Shown: positions 8,752 to 17,907, numbered from the stretch's first letter. The stretch is 64,000 nucleotides of DNA from Sutterella faecalis (GCF_006337085.1 NZ_CP040882.1:2232001-2296000); one strand, 5' to 3'. Notes: generated from the sequence alone by a model not told the origin. Numbers and translations: made by a program.

Positions 8752-8847
8752 TTAGAAGGTTATTCCTTATAATTGATATGTACACGAAATATTAATTAAA
8801 ATAAGAGAGGGTAAACCCTAAAAATTATGGCTTACCTTGTCTTTAGC

Positions 8848-9420
8848 TTAAATGTGCGGAGGAATAAATCTTTGCATGAATCTCCGCCATCTTCTATGGG
8901 CTTTAAGGCTTGCAAGGAAAGGAATGTAATTGCAGATGGGAATGAAGTCTGTATTTCCCAGCCCATCCACGATAACAGCGCGAGCTTGAGATGGAGTTGT
9001 TCTCTGAATAACAATATTTGTGCCACCAAGATCGCAAACAAGGATTTTATTTTTATAGATGTAAAGCTTCAGTTCTTCCAGTATATCTCTTATATCTTGT
9101 TTTAAGAGTTGTCGGTTTTGTTCATCTAAATAGAAAAATAATTGTTTAGATAAATTTCCATCGAAGTCGTTGATAATTTCCTGCTCAAAGCCTACATATC
9201 CTGATATGTTAATAACTTTACCGAAATCAGGTAGATGAGAAAACGGAACTCCAGTTTTTTTGAGGTGCTGAAAATACTTTATTTCACGTTCCGTCTGCTT
9301 GGCCGCATTTGCTGGGCTAAGTTTAATTAGATAATTTTCTTTTTCCGGGTGACGGAAACAATACCTTTCCGAACCCTTGGCTATGAGGTATGGTTGAAGC
9401 GACTCAAACGTGAAATTCAT
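8848..9420 (-). CDS. YrbL-like kinase-fold protein (copy 2)
   Basis: Paralogue of the gene immediately downstream, sharing the opening YLIAKGSERYCFRHP, the central ISGYVGFEQEIINDFDG, the catalytic-loop-like LVCDLGGTNIVIQ and VIVDGLGNTDFIPICNY. 190 residues. The loop and DG motif are compatible with nucleotide binding, but YrbL function is not established. It lies 32 nt after the DUF3482 gene on the same strand and may be cotranscribed with it; the 96-nt AT-rich gap to copy 1 could hold a promoter. Codon use suggests a different origin from the flanking genes. Confidence 0.75.
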   Translation of the reverse strand: MNFTFESLQPYLIAKGSERYCFRHPEKENYLIKLSPANAAKQTEREIKYFQHLKKTGVPFSHLPDFGKVINISGYVGFEQEIINDFDGNLSKQLFFYLDEQNRQLLKQDIRDILEELKLYIYKNKILVCDLGGTNIVIQRTTPSQARAVIVDGLGNTDFIPICNYIPFLASLKAHRRWRRFMQRFIPPHI

Positions 9421-9452
9421 GTTTACAGATGAACTCGATGAAAACTGATTGA

Positions 9453-10913
9453 CTATTCGGGAGGATAAAGCAATTCAAAAACTCTTTTGAGGATTGCGTC
9501 AATAGGTTGCAGTAATGCGTTCACTCCGGCATCCGGAGCGAGCTTGCGGATGTCATTCAAAGGTATGTTTGACTTCGCGATGGCATCGCTTACCGCTTTT
9601 TTCCAAAATTCAGGAGATTCACTTTCCTCCCAGTCGCCTCGCCCGCGGCCGAAATGCGCAACCGCCAGATAAAGCAGGATGGTTTCAAGGAGAAAGCCGC
9701 TCACGGCCTGACTGCTCCAGGTGAGGTCCGCCCCGGCTTTCTGGCGCGTCAGGTTGTAGGCATGCGCTGCACCGATGCCGCTCACCGCACCGATGAGCCC
9801 TCCCACCAGCGTGCCGAGGCCAAGCGTCAGCCCTGCTGATGAAAGATCTACCGCAAGGCCGGCAGCGGCGGCGGAAGCCGCTCCGATCCCTGTGCCGATG
9901 GCGGCTGCACTCTGGGGATCCATGGAATAAACCGCGAGATCCCAGTCGGTTTTCATGCGCCTGAAGATTTCCTTAGAGACGCCGGAGCCGTGAAGCCCGT
10001 TGATTTCAATAAGCCGTGCAGTGAGCGAACAGAAGCTGTCGGCCGCCTGCGAGGCAAGCGCTGCCTGAGCGTCGGCGACGGCATTATGTTCGTCCTTAAA
10101 GAAGCCGAAGCGCTGACCTACCGTAATGGCGCGCTCTCTAAGGCTCGGCGTTTCGAGCGGCATGTGTGCCGCAAGGGCATGCCAGATATGACGCGCCATT
10201 GCATCAACGGAACTTGCGTACGCGGCCTGGCGGCTTCGTCTCCAGACGGATTGAAGCGTTCGGTAGGCCGAACGCTGGTCCTGGGGGAGTGCGTCGCCGA
10301 TGGCATTGAAGAGCATTTCCTCCTGAATCCAGCAGCGTGCGAAGGCGTCCATCGGCAGGACGGTTTTGACGAAGGGATAGTCGGCGAGCGCCTTCTTCCA
10401 GATGTTGAGTTCGGCTTTTTCGGCTTCAGGTTCCCGGGGCTTTCCCATCTGGTTGAGAAGCACGATGACGGGCTTCCCGATCCAGGACAGAATCTTCATT
10501 TCTGCCGCGATGTAGGGGGCGCGTTCGGGGAGCTCTGCAATATTGACGAGATAGAGAACGATGCTAGAAATATCCCGGATATGGCGAACTGCTTTCTGAT
10601 CCAGCCAGAAGGACTTGTTGGCGAAGCGATCCCAGACTTCGGAAAGGAGCCACCCGATGGGGTTGCTGCGTCCCTCAAGGCGGCGAGCAAGCGCGACGGA
10701 ATTGCCAAATCCTGGCGTGTCCCAGAGAACCAGTTCGCTGCCGTCCGGTCCGCGGGCGAGGACATAGTCGGAAGTGGTTTCCGTTACGTGCGCCCGGTCT
10801 GCGACTTCGCCTACGTCGCGCATCAGAAGCGTGCGCGCGAGTGTGGTCTTGCCGATGTTGGTATGGCTCACAAGACTCAGATGAATGCGCAGAGGATCCG
10901 GAGAAAAGGACAT
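9453..10913 (-). CDS. DUF3482 GTPase-domain protein
   Basis: N-terminal Era/TrmE-type G domain: Walker A SHTNIGKTTLARTL (about 16-29), DTPGFG (about 65-70) and LLNQMGK in the G4 position, where canonical GTPases have NKxD. Residues about 335-385 are a glycine/alanine-rich hydrophobic stretch that may insert into membrane. 486 residues. The family is characteristically next to a DUF2868 membrane protein, as here (50 nt upstream on the same strand). The cellular role is unknown; a membrane-linked switch is inference. Confidence 0.85.
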   Translation of the reverse strand: MSFSPDPLRIHLSLVSHTNIGKTTLARTLLMRDVGEVADRAHVTETTSDYVLARGPDGSELVLWDTPGFGNSVALARRLEGRSNPIGWLLSEVWDRFANKSFWLDQKAVRHIRDISSIVLYLVNIAELPERAPYIAAEMKILSWIGKPVIVLLNQMGKPREPEAEKAELNIWKKALADYPFVKTVLPMDAFARCWIQEEMLFNAIGDALPQDQRSAYRTLQSVWRRSRQAAYASSVDAMARHIWHALAAHMPLETPSLRERAITVGQRFGFFKDEHNAVADAQAALASQAADSFCSLTARLIEINGLHGSGVSKEIFRRMKTDWDLAVYSMDPQSAAAIGTGIGAASAAAAGLAVDLSSAGLTLGLGTLVGGLIGAVSGIGAAHAYNLTRQKAGADLTWSSQAVSGFLLETILLYLAVAHFGRGRGDWEESESPEFWKKAVSDAIAKSNIPLNDIRKLAPDAGVNALLQPIDAILKRVFELLYPPE

Positions 10914-10963
10914 GTCGTGTCAAAGCAAAAATGCTGTTCTGAATCTTTCATTATCCCGCGGCT

Positions 10964-12352
10964 TTACGCCGCCGGGGCGAGTCCTGTGATGCGAAGCTGC
11001 ACGCCGTTTTCGGAAGCGAAATGTTCCCAGAGCGCACGACGGGACTGCAGTCTTTCGGGGGTCTCTGAAAAGCGAGTCGAAAGCAGCGAGAAGTCGAGCG
11101 CGAGTTCCACATTGGGCGAGCGGCTCGTGAGCGCATGAATTAATGCGCCGTGAACTTCTTCTTCCGGAGTTGCTGTCGGGTCAAGTATGAGAAGAACGCG
11201 GTCGCCGGGAGAGATGTCTGCATCAGAAAGCGTCGTAAAGTCCGGCGCTTCCCAAGGATTGACGATCAGTTTGCGGAAAGGACCGTCGATTTCAGGAAGC
11301 GCCCTGTCGGAAGCGTCGGTAACGACAAAGGTTTTTATCGTTCGCTGCTTTCCATCCTGAAGAAGGCGGTCGAGTTCGCCGGCATCAATGGGGACCCGAA
11401 GGCGTCTGGCTTCTTTTCCGGCTCGCCAGAGACACGCAGCGGCAAATGCCGCCCGGGGAAGGATGATGAGAATAAAGAGGCTCCAGATCATGCGTGCGAG
11501 CCAATCTGCTCCCGGCGCACTGCCCCCGGCAGCCAGATTCATGGCGCTCAGCGCATCTTCTCCCGGAAGCGCAGAAATGCCGGGGAGAAGCGACGGGAGC
11601 CATCCGTAAAGGGCGTTAAGCAGCTTCGCGATGATGTCCGGTCGATCGGCAAACCATGTGCTTTCCCAACCTGCGCTGTAGGCGGTGCCAATGCCGCGTA
11701 CGAGGAGGCTCATCGTCAGTCCCACGCCGAAGGCAAGCGCCGCGAGATGGAGCACAGCCCGGAAGCGCCAGGCGAGTTCCGGTACCTTAAGCGTCATCCA
11801 GCATTTCAAAAATTCGCTTGCATAGGGCTTCATCCGGATTCTGAACCGGGGAAGCGCTGAGAAGCTCCTGGCTGCAACGAAGGAAAGTCCCGAATCCATG
11901 CTGCCGGCTCTGAAGAAAGAGATGAGCGCAATCAGCATGACGACTGCGTTCCAAAGCAGGATGCCGAGGTACGGGGGCGAGAGCAGATTGAGCGTCGCCC
12001 CGGAGCTTGCGAGCTGATCGGCGACTGCGCCGGTGAAGAAGCCCAAAAAAATGACGATGCTCGCAGTTCCTTTAAGCGCCATCGTCGGAGCAGACGGCAG
12101 GCGTGGAAGCGCAATCCCGGCGTCTTCATCCTTCGCGCGCGCAATGAGCAGTTTGGCGCGCGTCAGAAGAAAATCTTCAGGAGTCGCCTGGTCGCCCGCA
12201 ACGGAACGTGCGTCGAGCGATAGCGCTCTCAGCTTTTCTTGAGGCCATGCGTCTCTGGAGGTCGACTCGAGCGCCCGGGCAAAGAGAATGGTTTCGGCAT
12301 CCTTCGGCGTCAGCCGAAGAATCCTGATGGATGAGGCGGAAGACTCGGTCAT
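10964..12352 (-). CDS. DUF2868 membrane protein
   Basis: 462 residues with several predicted membrane segments (for example ASIVIFLGFFTGAV near 97-110, AVVMLIALISFF near 135-146, a pair near 203-225, and IWSLFILIILPRAAFAAACLW near 290-310) and a soluble C-terminus. Recognised as the DUF2868 partner of the DUF3482 GTPase that follows. The constant pairing suggests a two-protein membrane module of unknown function. It lies just downstream of the phosphoethanolamine transferase gene. Confidence 0.8.
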   Translation of the reverse strand: MTESSASSIRILRLTPKDAETILFARALESTSRDAWPQEKLRALSLDARSVAGDQATPEDFLLTRAKLLIARAKDEDAGIALPRLPSAPTMALKGTASIVIFLGFFTGAVADQLASSGATLNLLSPPYLGILLWNAVVMLIALISFFRAGSMDSGLSFVAARSFSALPRFRIRMKPYASEFLKCWMTLKVPELAWRFRAVLHLAALAFGVGLTMSLLVRGIGTAYSAGWESTWFADRPDIIAKLLNALYGWLPSLLPGISALPGEDALSAMNLAAGGSAPGADWLARMIWSLFILIILPRAAFAAACLWRAGKEARRLRVPIDAGELDRLLQDGKQRTIKTFVVTDASDRALPEIDGPFRKLIVNPWEAPDFTTLSDADISPGDRVLLILDPTATPEEEVHGALIHALTSRSPNVELALDFSLLSTRFSETPERLQSRRALWEHFASENGVQLRITGLAPAA

Positions 12353-12405
12353 TGATGTGGACCTGGAAAGGATGGAACTGCCCGTTCGATTGTATAGACG
12401 AGGCG

Positions 12406-14082
12406 CTAGTTTTCCGAGGGCGGCAGTTCCGGGTCTTCAGCGGAGATTGCGGGGCGACGCCAGCGGTAATCTTTGGAAGCAAAGTTTTCGGCTGGATTTT
12501 CCAGCGACCAGTGAATGCCGGCGAGTGATAGAAGCAGCGGACTCAACCCATCCGCACGGAACGGACGCCGGGTTGGAATGCGAGGGGCATCGTCCGACGA
12601 CCAGAAAAGAAGCGGGATGCGAAAGCCGGCAGGCGTCCTGGGCGAATGTCCGGCGCGGTTGATGTAATCCCCTGTTTCCTGACCGTGGTCGGAAAGGAAG
12701 AGCCAGTCGGTAGGATTGCCGGATAGAAGTGCATTCTCCCGCGTGAGCGTCAGGAGTTGAGAAAGCACTTCATCCTGGTAGCGCATGGCGGCATCATATT
12801 GATCACGGGCAATCATGACCCAAGGGTATCGTTCCAGGTTCTTCAGCTGCTCGGAAACGCGGTCATTTCCCCAGTCGGGAGCAAATGATGCGGGGTAGCG
12901 GAGCGCATAGTGCGGATGAGCGCCGATCAGGTGGAGAACGATGAGTTTCCTTGGGGCGGGATCCTGAAGCGCTTCGGCAAAGGGTGCAAGGACGCTCTCG
13001 TCGAGCGAAACGCTGGTGCGTCCGCTCATGCGGTTCAGAAAGACCGGCTTGTCTGCCCATCCGGCATAACGGGCGTTGATGGCAATGTCATCCTGATTGC
13101 TGATCCAATGGATTCGCCAGCCGGCGGCATGGAAGAAGGCAAAAAGATTTCCGGAATCCATTCCGTCCCGGAGTTCTCCGGCTTCCCTCAGCGCAATTCC
13201 TCTTTCGTCGAGCGGGAACGTGAACATGGAGTGAAAGGCTCCGACTGTTGCCGCATCCACAGACCATGCTGAAGGGAATACCTGGAGGCGGCGATCGGCA
13301 CGGGCGAACGCCTCGAGTTTCGGCGTGGTCCTGCGCGCGTAGCCGTAAAGACTCCAGTTATTGCGCGTCGTGCTTTCGCCGACAACGAGCACAAGCGTTT
13401 GAGGAGCGTTTTCCGTACGCGTGATGAGTTCCCGTGCGAGAGAAAGCTCTCGGGATCTTTCTGCCTTTGCGTTTTTCCACTCACTCTGGAGCGTGCTGAT
13501 GGTCTCCTGCCAATGAGGCCAGAACCAGATGGGATAGTGGGATCGCCAGGAAGACTTGGCAAAACTCAGAATGGCGGCAGCCGTCAAAAGGAGAAGAAGA
13601 ATTCGCCAGCTGATTCGAAGCGAGCGCCGCGCTAACGGCTCTCCGGCACGGCAGCGAAGGAGCAGATAAATTCCCAGGGCACAGACGCTGACGGCAAGGC
13701 CTCCCCAGAGAAGAAGTTCTCTCCAGAGCGTTTTTGCAAACTCAAGAGTTTCCCGGGTACTGGTGTTGGCAACGGCCTCGAGGACGAAGGTCGACATCGG
13801 CTCTGCCGTATAGACGTGCCTCAGGAAAAGGCGAACGCCTGCGTCTGCGCATGCAAGAACGATTCCCAGCGAGGCAATGAGAATCGCGGGCTTCTCGAAG
13901 CGGCTACCTAAGGTAGCAAGCCTGATGCCGATAAAAGGAATAATGAAAACGGTGAGCTGAAGACCGCGCTTGACGTCTCCGGTTGCAACATAAAGCAGTG
14001 CGACGAGAAGAATCAGGGCGACGACGGCAAGCGCGGTTCGCCCTGAAGGGGACAAAAGCGCTTTCAATGCTGAATTCCGCAA
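12406..14082 (-). CDS. Phosphoethanolamine transferase (CptA/EptA-like)
   Basis: Inner-membrane enzyme of the alkaline phosphatase/sulfatase fold that moves phosphoethanolamine from phosphatidylethanolamine onto lipid A or core sugars, lowering surface charge and polymyxin sensitivity. About five N-terminal membrane segments (to residue ~175) precede a periplasmic domain. The catalytic Thr lies in VVGESTTRNNWSLYGY (about 231-246), closer to the CptA/EptC form than to EptA, and the metal site includes FLSDHGQETGDY. 558 residues. The start overlaps the end of thiE by 19 nt. Which sugar is modified cannot be read from sequence. Confidence 0.87.
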   Translation of the reverse strand: MRNSALKALLSPSGRTALAVVALILLVALLYVATGDVKRGLQLTVFIIPFIGIRLATLGSRFEKPAILIASLGIVLACADAGVRLFLRHVYTAEPMSTFVLEAVANTSTRETLEFAKTLWRELLLWGGLAVSVCALGIYLLLRCRAGEPLARRSLRISWRILLLLLTAAAILSFAKSSWRSHYPIWFWPHWQETISTLQSEWKNAKAERSRELSLARELITRTENAPQTLVLVVGESTTRNNWSLYGYARRTTPKLEAFARADRRLQVFPSAWSVDAATVGAFHSMFTFPLDERGIALREAGELRDGMDSGNLFAFFHAAGWRIHWISNQDDIAINARYAGWADKPVFLNRMSGRTSVSLDESVLAPFAEALQDPAPRKLIVLHLIGAHPHYALRYPASFAPDWGNDRVSEQLKNLERYPWVMIARDQYDAAMRYQDEVLSQLLTLTRENALLSGNPTDWLFLSDHGQETGDYINRAGHSPRTPAGFRIPLLFWSSDDAPRIPTRRPFRADGLSPLLLSLAGIHWSLENPAENFASKDYRWRRPAISAEDPELPPSEN

Positions 14083-14705
14083 CGGTAGGCCTGAAGGAGA
14101 TTGCGGGCAGCAAGCTCGACATCGGGTTGGCCGCAGAGGGCGGAAATGACGGCGATGCCGTCGGCACCGGCCGCGCCGATCTGGGGAGCGTTCTCTTTGG
14201 TGATGCCGCCGATCGCGACGCAGGGATGACGGGCTTCCGCGAGAACTTCCTGAAGCCCGGCAATGCCGATGGCAGCTCCTGCGTCCGCTTTGGAGCGGGT
14301 GGAAAAGACCGGTCCGACGCCGTAGTAGTCAACAAGCTCGGGACGCGTGCCGCGCAGCTCCATGAGATTCCCGGCCGAAAGTCCGAGGATTTTGTCGGGG
14401 CTGATGAGGCGTCTTGCGTCTTCGGCGGAGAGATCCTCCTGCCCCACATGGAGGCCCTCAGCTCCGGAAGCCAGCATGACGTCCGCATGATCGTCAATGA
14501 TGAGCGGGATGCCCTTAGGCGCAAGAATCGTTCTGAGCGCACGCGCGGCTTCCGTCATGCGGCGCTTTTTCCACTGGGGCGCACGAAGCTGCACGATCGT
14601 GACGCCGCCCGCAACTGCAGCGCGGGCGGTTTCCATCAGGCCGCCAGAACGCTCGCTCTGGTCCGGGTCAAGGACAAGGTAGAGACTCAGATCAAAACGC
14701 GGCAT
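14064..14705 (-). CDS. thiE: Thiamine-phosphate synthase
   Basis: ThiE joins hydroxymethylpyrimidine diphosphate and thiazole phosphate into thiamine phosphate. 213 residues with GGVTIVQLRAPQ (about 33-44), LIIDDHADV, GLHVGQEDL, YGVGPVFSTRSKADAG and the closing AIGGIT. The usual family Glu/Lys after QLR (LREK) is replaced by A-P-Q, a small departure near the active site. ATGA overlap with thiM shows tight coupling. No other thiamine genes are nearby, so the pair looks like a salvage unit. Confidence 0.9.
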   Translation of the reverse strand: MPRFDLSLYLVLDPDQSERSGGLMETARAAVAGGVTIVQLRAPQWKKRRMTEAARALRTILAPKGIPLIIDDHADVMLASGAEGLHVGQEDLSAEDARRLISPDKILGLSAGNLMELRGTRPELVDYYGVGPVFSTRSKADAGAAIGIAGLQEVLAEARHPCVAIGGITKENAPQIGAAGADGIAVISALCGQPDVELAARNLLQAYRCGIQH

Positions 14706-15505
14706 CAGAGCGATTCTCCGAGGAAGTCCTGAGGCTCTATGGCATAAAGAGCATCGAGGTATTCGTCGTGGAAGCTCCCCGGTCCCTTTGCGTGCTTCCC
14801 TGCAATGAAGGCCGCGCGCTTGGCGAGCGCGCAGGCGGAAATCGCGGCCGTGACGGGATCTTTTTCGGCGGCGCAGAAGGCAGCGGTGAGCGCAGAAAGC
14901 GAGCAGCCGGTGCCGACGACGAGCGTGGTCATGACGTTTCCGCCCGAGACGGAAAGGATTCGTTCGCCATCCGTTGCGTAGTCGGTTTCGCCCGTCACGC
15001 AGACGACGGAACCCGTGCTGCGGGAGAGCTCCACCGCAGCATTGACGGCGCTTGCGCTCGAATCCGTACTGTCGACTCCCTTGCCGCCCTTGCCTGCGCC
15101 CTGTAACGCAAGAATTTCGCTCGCGTTTCCGCGGATCACTGTGGGGTGAAGCGCAATCAGCTTTCGGATCTCACTGTCGCGCCAGGGGATAACGCCTGCG
15201 GCAACCGGGTCGAGCACCCAGGGCACGTGGTGCTCCCGGGCTGCTTGGGCGGAGAGCTGCATGCTTCTCAGCCGTTCGGGCACAGGCGTCCCGACATTGA
15301 CGAGAAGAGCACCGGCGATGCCGGCGAAATAGGGCGCTTCCTCTTCGGCTACGACCATCGCCGGCGAAGCGCCGGCGGCAAGAAGCACGTTTGCCGTGAT
15401 TTCCTGCACGACATCATTCGTGAGGCAGTGTACAAGCGGTCGAAGCTGACGAAGTTTCTCAAGCGCCTCAGAAGCGGCGCGCGGACAAAGCGGAGTGATC
15501 TGCAT
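14705..15505 (-). CDS. thiM: Hydroxyethylthiazole kinase
   Basis: ThiM phosphorylates salvaged 4-methyl-5-(2-hydroxyethyl)thiazole, feeding ThiE. Ribokinase-like fold with VHCLTNDVVQEITANVLLA near the start, PWVLDPVAAG, VIRGNASEILAL and the anion-hole region VVGTGCSLSALTAAF. ATG 15505 gives about 266 residues. A TTG at 15517 is in frame, but it lies directly after a terminator-like hairpin and adds residues not expected for the family. It is the first gene of thiM-thiE on this strand and divergent from lgt. No TPP aptamer is visible upstream. Confidence 0.92.
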   Translation of the reverse strand: MQITPLCPRAASEALEKLRQLRPLVHCLTNDVVQEITANVLLAAGASPAMVVAEEEAPYFAGIAGALLVNVGTPVPERLRSMQLSAQAAREHHVPWVLDPVAAGVIPWRDSEIRKLIALHPTVIRGNASEILALQGAGKGGKGVDSTDSSASAVNAAVELSRSTGSVVCVTGETDYATDGERILSVSGGNVMTTLVVGTGCSLSALTAAFCAAEKDPVTAAISACALAKRAAFIAGKHAKGPGSFHDEYLDALYAIEPQDFLGESL

Positions 15506-15512
15506 CTTCGTA

Positions 15513-15535
15513 AACAAGAAAAAGCCCGGGGGCTT
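15513..15535 (-). promoter_or_regulatory. Terminator-like hairpin in the thiM leader
   Basis: On the minus strand a short GC stem (15535-15530 with 15527-15522) is followed by TTCTTGTTT, just before the thiM start. No gene lies upstream on this strand, so it is not a plain end-of-gene terminator. It might be an attenuator. The loop is very small, which weakens the case. Confidence 0.35.
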
Positions 15536-15647
15536 AACGGAGTGAACAGTATCACACGAGCGAAGGCAGGAGACGGTTGCAGGATGGAGGAGTCAGATCT
15601 TTAGAATGACGCTCTTCGCCACAACCGCTCTTCAATGAGTTTTTGAG

Positions 15648-16448
15648 ATGCTGATTCATCCTCAGTTCGACCCCATTGCGATTTCTGTCGGTCCGCTTGC
15701 CGTGCATTGGTACGGCCTGATGTATCTCCTCGGGTTTCTCGCCTTCTGGCTTTTGGGGCGGCGCCGGGCGGATGATCCCTGGCGCGGCATTACGCGCGAC
15801 GACGTGGAGAACCTCCTTTTCTGGGGCGTATTCGGCGTCGTCCTCGGCGGGCGGCTGGGCTACTGCCTTTTTTATCAGCCGGACTATTACCTCTCGCACC
15901 CTCTTGATGTCATCAAGATGTGGCAGGGCGGAATGAGCGCGCACGGCGGATTGATCGGCGTCCTCATCGTGATGGGGATTTACGGGCGCGTGCGCGGCAT
16001 GGGATTCTGGCGCGTGGCGGACTTTGTCGCTCCTCTGGTGCCGATCGGGCTCTTCTTCGGCCGCATCGGAAACTTCATCAACGGCGAGCTCTGGGGACGC
16101 CCGGCAGCAGCGGATCTTCCCTGGGCCATGGTCTTTCCACAGGCTCAGGACGGCGGTATTCCGCGGCATCCTTCGCAGCTCTATGAAGCCGGGCTCGAAG
16201 GTCTTGCTCTTTTCCTGCTCCTCTGGCTTTATTCCAGGAAGCCCAGGCCGCTCGCCCGAACCGGCGCACTCTTTGCGATCGGCTACAGCGTGGCGAGGTT
16301 TGCGTGTGAATTTTCCCGCGAGCCCGATGCATTCCTGGGGCTTCAGGCGCTCGGACTCTCGCGGGGTCAGTGGCTTACGCTCCCGCTTCTCATCTGCGGC
16401 ATTGCCGTGTGGGTATGGGCGGGCCGAAAAAGCAATAAGGCTTCCTGA
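15648..16448 (+). CDS. lgt: Prolipoprotein diacylglyceryl transferase
   Basis: Inner-membrane enzyme adding diacylglycerol from phosphatidylglycerol to the lipobox cysteine of prelipoproteins; BamE encoded at 18.8-19.4 kb is a likely substrate. 266 residues with about seven membrane segments. Signature motifs are the essential-His segment MSAHGGLIGV (about 98-107), GRIGNFINGELWGRP (about 137-151) and HPSQLYEAG. Preceded by a long leader from the divergent thiM and closed by a terminator shared with the convergent permease gene. Confidence 0.95.
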   Translation: MLIHPQFDPIAISVGPLAVHWYGLMYLLGFLAFWLLGRRRADDPWRGITRDDVENLLFWGVFGVVLGGRLGYCLFYQPDYYLSHPLDVIKMWQGGMSAHGGLIGVLIVMGIYGRVRGMGFWRVADFVAPLVPIGLFFGRIGNFINGELWGRPAAADLPWAMVFPQAQDGGIPRHPSQLYEAGLEGLALFLLLWLYSRKPRPLARTGALFAIGYSVARFACEFSREPDAFLGLQALGLSRGQWLTLPLLICGIAVWVWAGRKSNKAS

Positions 16449-16478
16449 TTAAGCCCGAAATCAAAAAAACATAAAAAA

Positions 16479-16508
16479 GGGTGCTTCCGAAACCGGAGCA
16501 CCCTTTTT
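16479..16508. terminator. Bidirectional terminator between lgt and the TauE permease
   Basis: GGGTGCT (from 16479) pairs with AGCACCC (to 16503), with further partial pairing inside. The stem is flanked by A6 on the left and T6 on the right, so it can stop both converging transcripts. Confidence 0.8.
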
Positions 16509-16529
16509 TCCGACATGAGGGAGGCTCAA

Positions 16530-17345
16530 TCAGAGCGAGCTGATGGCCTTCCAGAGCATGTAGGAGGCGAGCACGAAGAGCATGCAGGCGAAGATGCGCT
16601 TCAGAGGCTTCGTGTCGGTCGCATGCGCAACCTTGGCGCCGAGAGGCGCAAAGAAGACGCTCGTTGCAGCGACGCAGATGAGCGCCGGGAGGTGGATGTA
16701 GCCGATCGTATAAGGCCAGCCGGGGAGTCCCGTCAGGCCCCAGCCGCTGATGATGTAGCCGATGGTGCCCGCAAATGCAATCGGGAAGCCGAATGCGGCG
16801 GAGGTGCCCACGGCGTTATGCATCTTGACGTTGCACCACGTCATGAAGGGGACGGAAATGAAGCCGCCGCCCGCACCCACGAGTGCGGAAATCACGCCGA
16901 TCACGGTGCCGGCACCGAACATGCCGGCCGTTCCCGGAAGATGACGCGAGGGTGTGGGCTTGGTGTTGAGGAACATCTTCGCGGCGGAGAAGTAGACGAA
17001 GACCGCAAAAATCATCGCGACCCAGAAGGTCGGGAGCGCACCGGAAATCTGGGCGCCCAGGAGGCCGCCCACCAGGATGCCGGGGGCCATCGCAAAGACG
17101 ACGTTCCAGAGGACGGCGCCGCGCTTCGCATGCGCGCGCACGGAGGAGAGCGACGTAAAGAGAATCGTGCCCATGGAAGTGGCAATGGCTACGTGAACAA
17201 TGTGTTCAATGGGGATGCCCGCATAGGCCAGGAGCAGCGTGAGGAACGGCGTCAGAACCATGCCTCCGCCGATTCCGAGAAGACCGGCGAGAAAGCCCGT
17301 GCAGCAGCCGAGGGCGGCTAAAGCAAGAATGATCTGGATGGACAT
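16530..17345 (-). CDS. TauE/SafE-family anion permease
   Basis: Sulfite exporter TauE/SafE family (DUF81): about eight membrane segments moving small anions such as sulfite or organosulfonates. The N-terminal repeat begins LAGLLGIGGGMVLTPFLTLL and the second repeat has VIGVISALVGAGGGFISVPF, the paired GxGGG motifs of the family. The frame opens further upstream, but ATG 17345 has AAAGGA about 7 nt before it and starts directly at the first membrane segment, giving 271 residues. The substrate is not deducible. Confidence 0.88.
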   Translation of the reverse strand: MSIQIILALAALGCCTGFLAGLLGIGGGMVLTPFLTLLLAYAGIPIEHIVHVAIATSMGTILFTSLSSVRAHAKRGAVLWNVVFAMAPGILVGGLLGAQISGALPTFWVAMIFAVFVYFSAAKMFLNTKPTPSRHLPGTAGMFGAGTVIGVISALVGAGGGFISVPFMTWCNVKMHNAVGTSAAFGFPIAFAGTIGYIISGWGLTGLPGWPYTIGYIHLPALICVAATSVFFAPLGAKVAHATDTKPLKRIFACMLFVLASYMLWKAISSL

Positions 17346-17400
17346 GGATGGATCCTTTGAGGGTAAAGGTCTTAAAGCGTCAGTGCGTTGTTGTCGTTTT

Positions 17401-17907
17401 TTAAAGGGACGCAAGATTTTCGGTGATGAAGCGGAATTCCGCTTTTGTCACCGGCGTGATCGAGAGCCGGTTGCCGCGCCGCAGTATCACCATGTCGGAG
17501 AGTTCAGGGTGGGTGCGCAGTTCGGCAATCGGAATAACTGGAATCTTAACGAGTCCTTCCACATCCACGGCGATCCACCTTGGGGAATCCGGCGTGCTTT
17601 TGGGGTCAAAGTACTCGCTTGTTTTATCGAATTGACAGGCGTCCGGATAAGGACCTGATGCGATGCGGGCAATGCCGGCGATGCCGGGATTGGGGCAGCT
17701 CGAGTGGTAAAAGAGTACGGCGTCTCCTGGCTTCATGGCATCGCGCATGAAGTTTCTCGCCTGATAGTTTCTGACGCCGAACCATGAAACCTTATGGTCC
17801 GGGGCGGCGAGCGCATCGTCGATCGAGCATTCGCCGGGTTCGCTCTTCATGAGCCAGAAGTTTTCGGCCTGCCTGATGAGCGCTTCAATGTTCTCTTTTG
17901 CGGACAT
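17401..17907 (-). CDS. EVE-domain protein
   Basis: Single EVE domain (PUA-like fold that in studied cases recognises modified bases). Hallmarks are FWLMKSEPGECSIDDAL (about 17-33), WFGVRNYQARNFMRDAMKPGD (about 42-62, split here by no gap) and FYHSSCPNPGIAGIA. About 168 residues, normal size. The reading frame stays open upstream through the 6S RNA gene, but the extra residues resemble nothing, so ATG 17907 is used. In many betaproteobacteria 6S RNA and zapA sit beside other genes; here EVE is the downstream neighbour. Confidence 0.88.
   Translation of the reverse strand: MSAKENIEALIRQAENFWLMKSEPGECSIDDALAAPDHKVSWFGVRNYQARNFMRDAMKPGDAVLFYHSSCPNPGIAGIARIASGPYPDACQFDKTSEYFDPKSTPDSPRWIAVDVEGLVKIPVIPIAELRTHPELSDMVILRRGNRLSITPVTKAEFRFITENLASL

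Noticed and set aside
15518..15647. TPP riboswitch upstream of thiM
   Set aside because: Read on the minus strand, the conserved thi-box segments could not be found.
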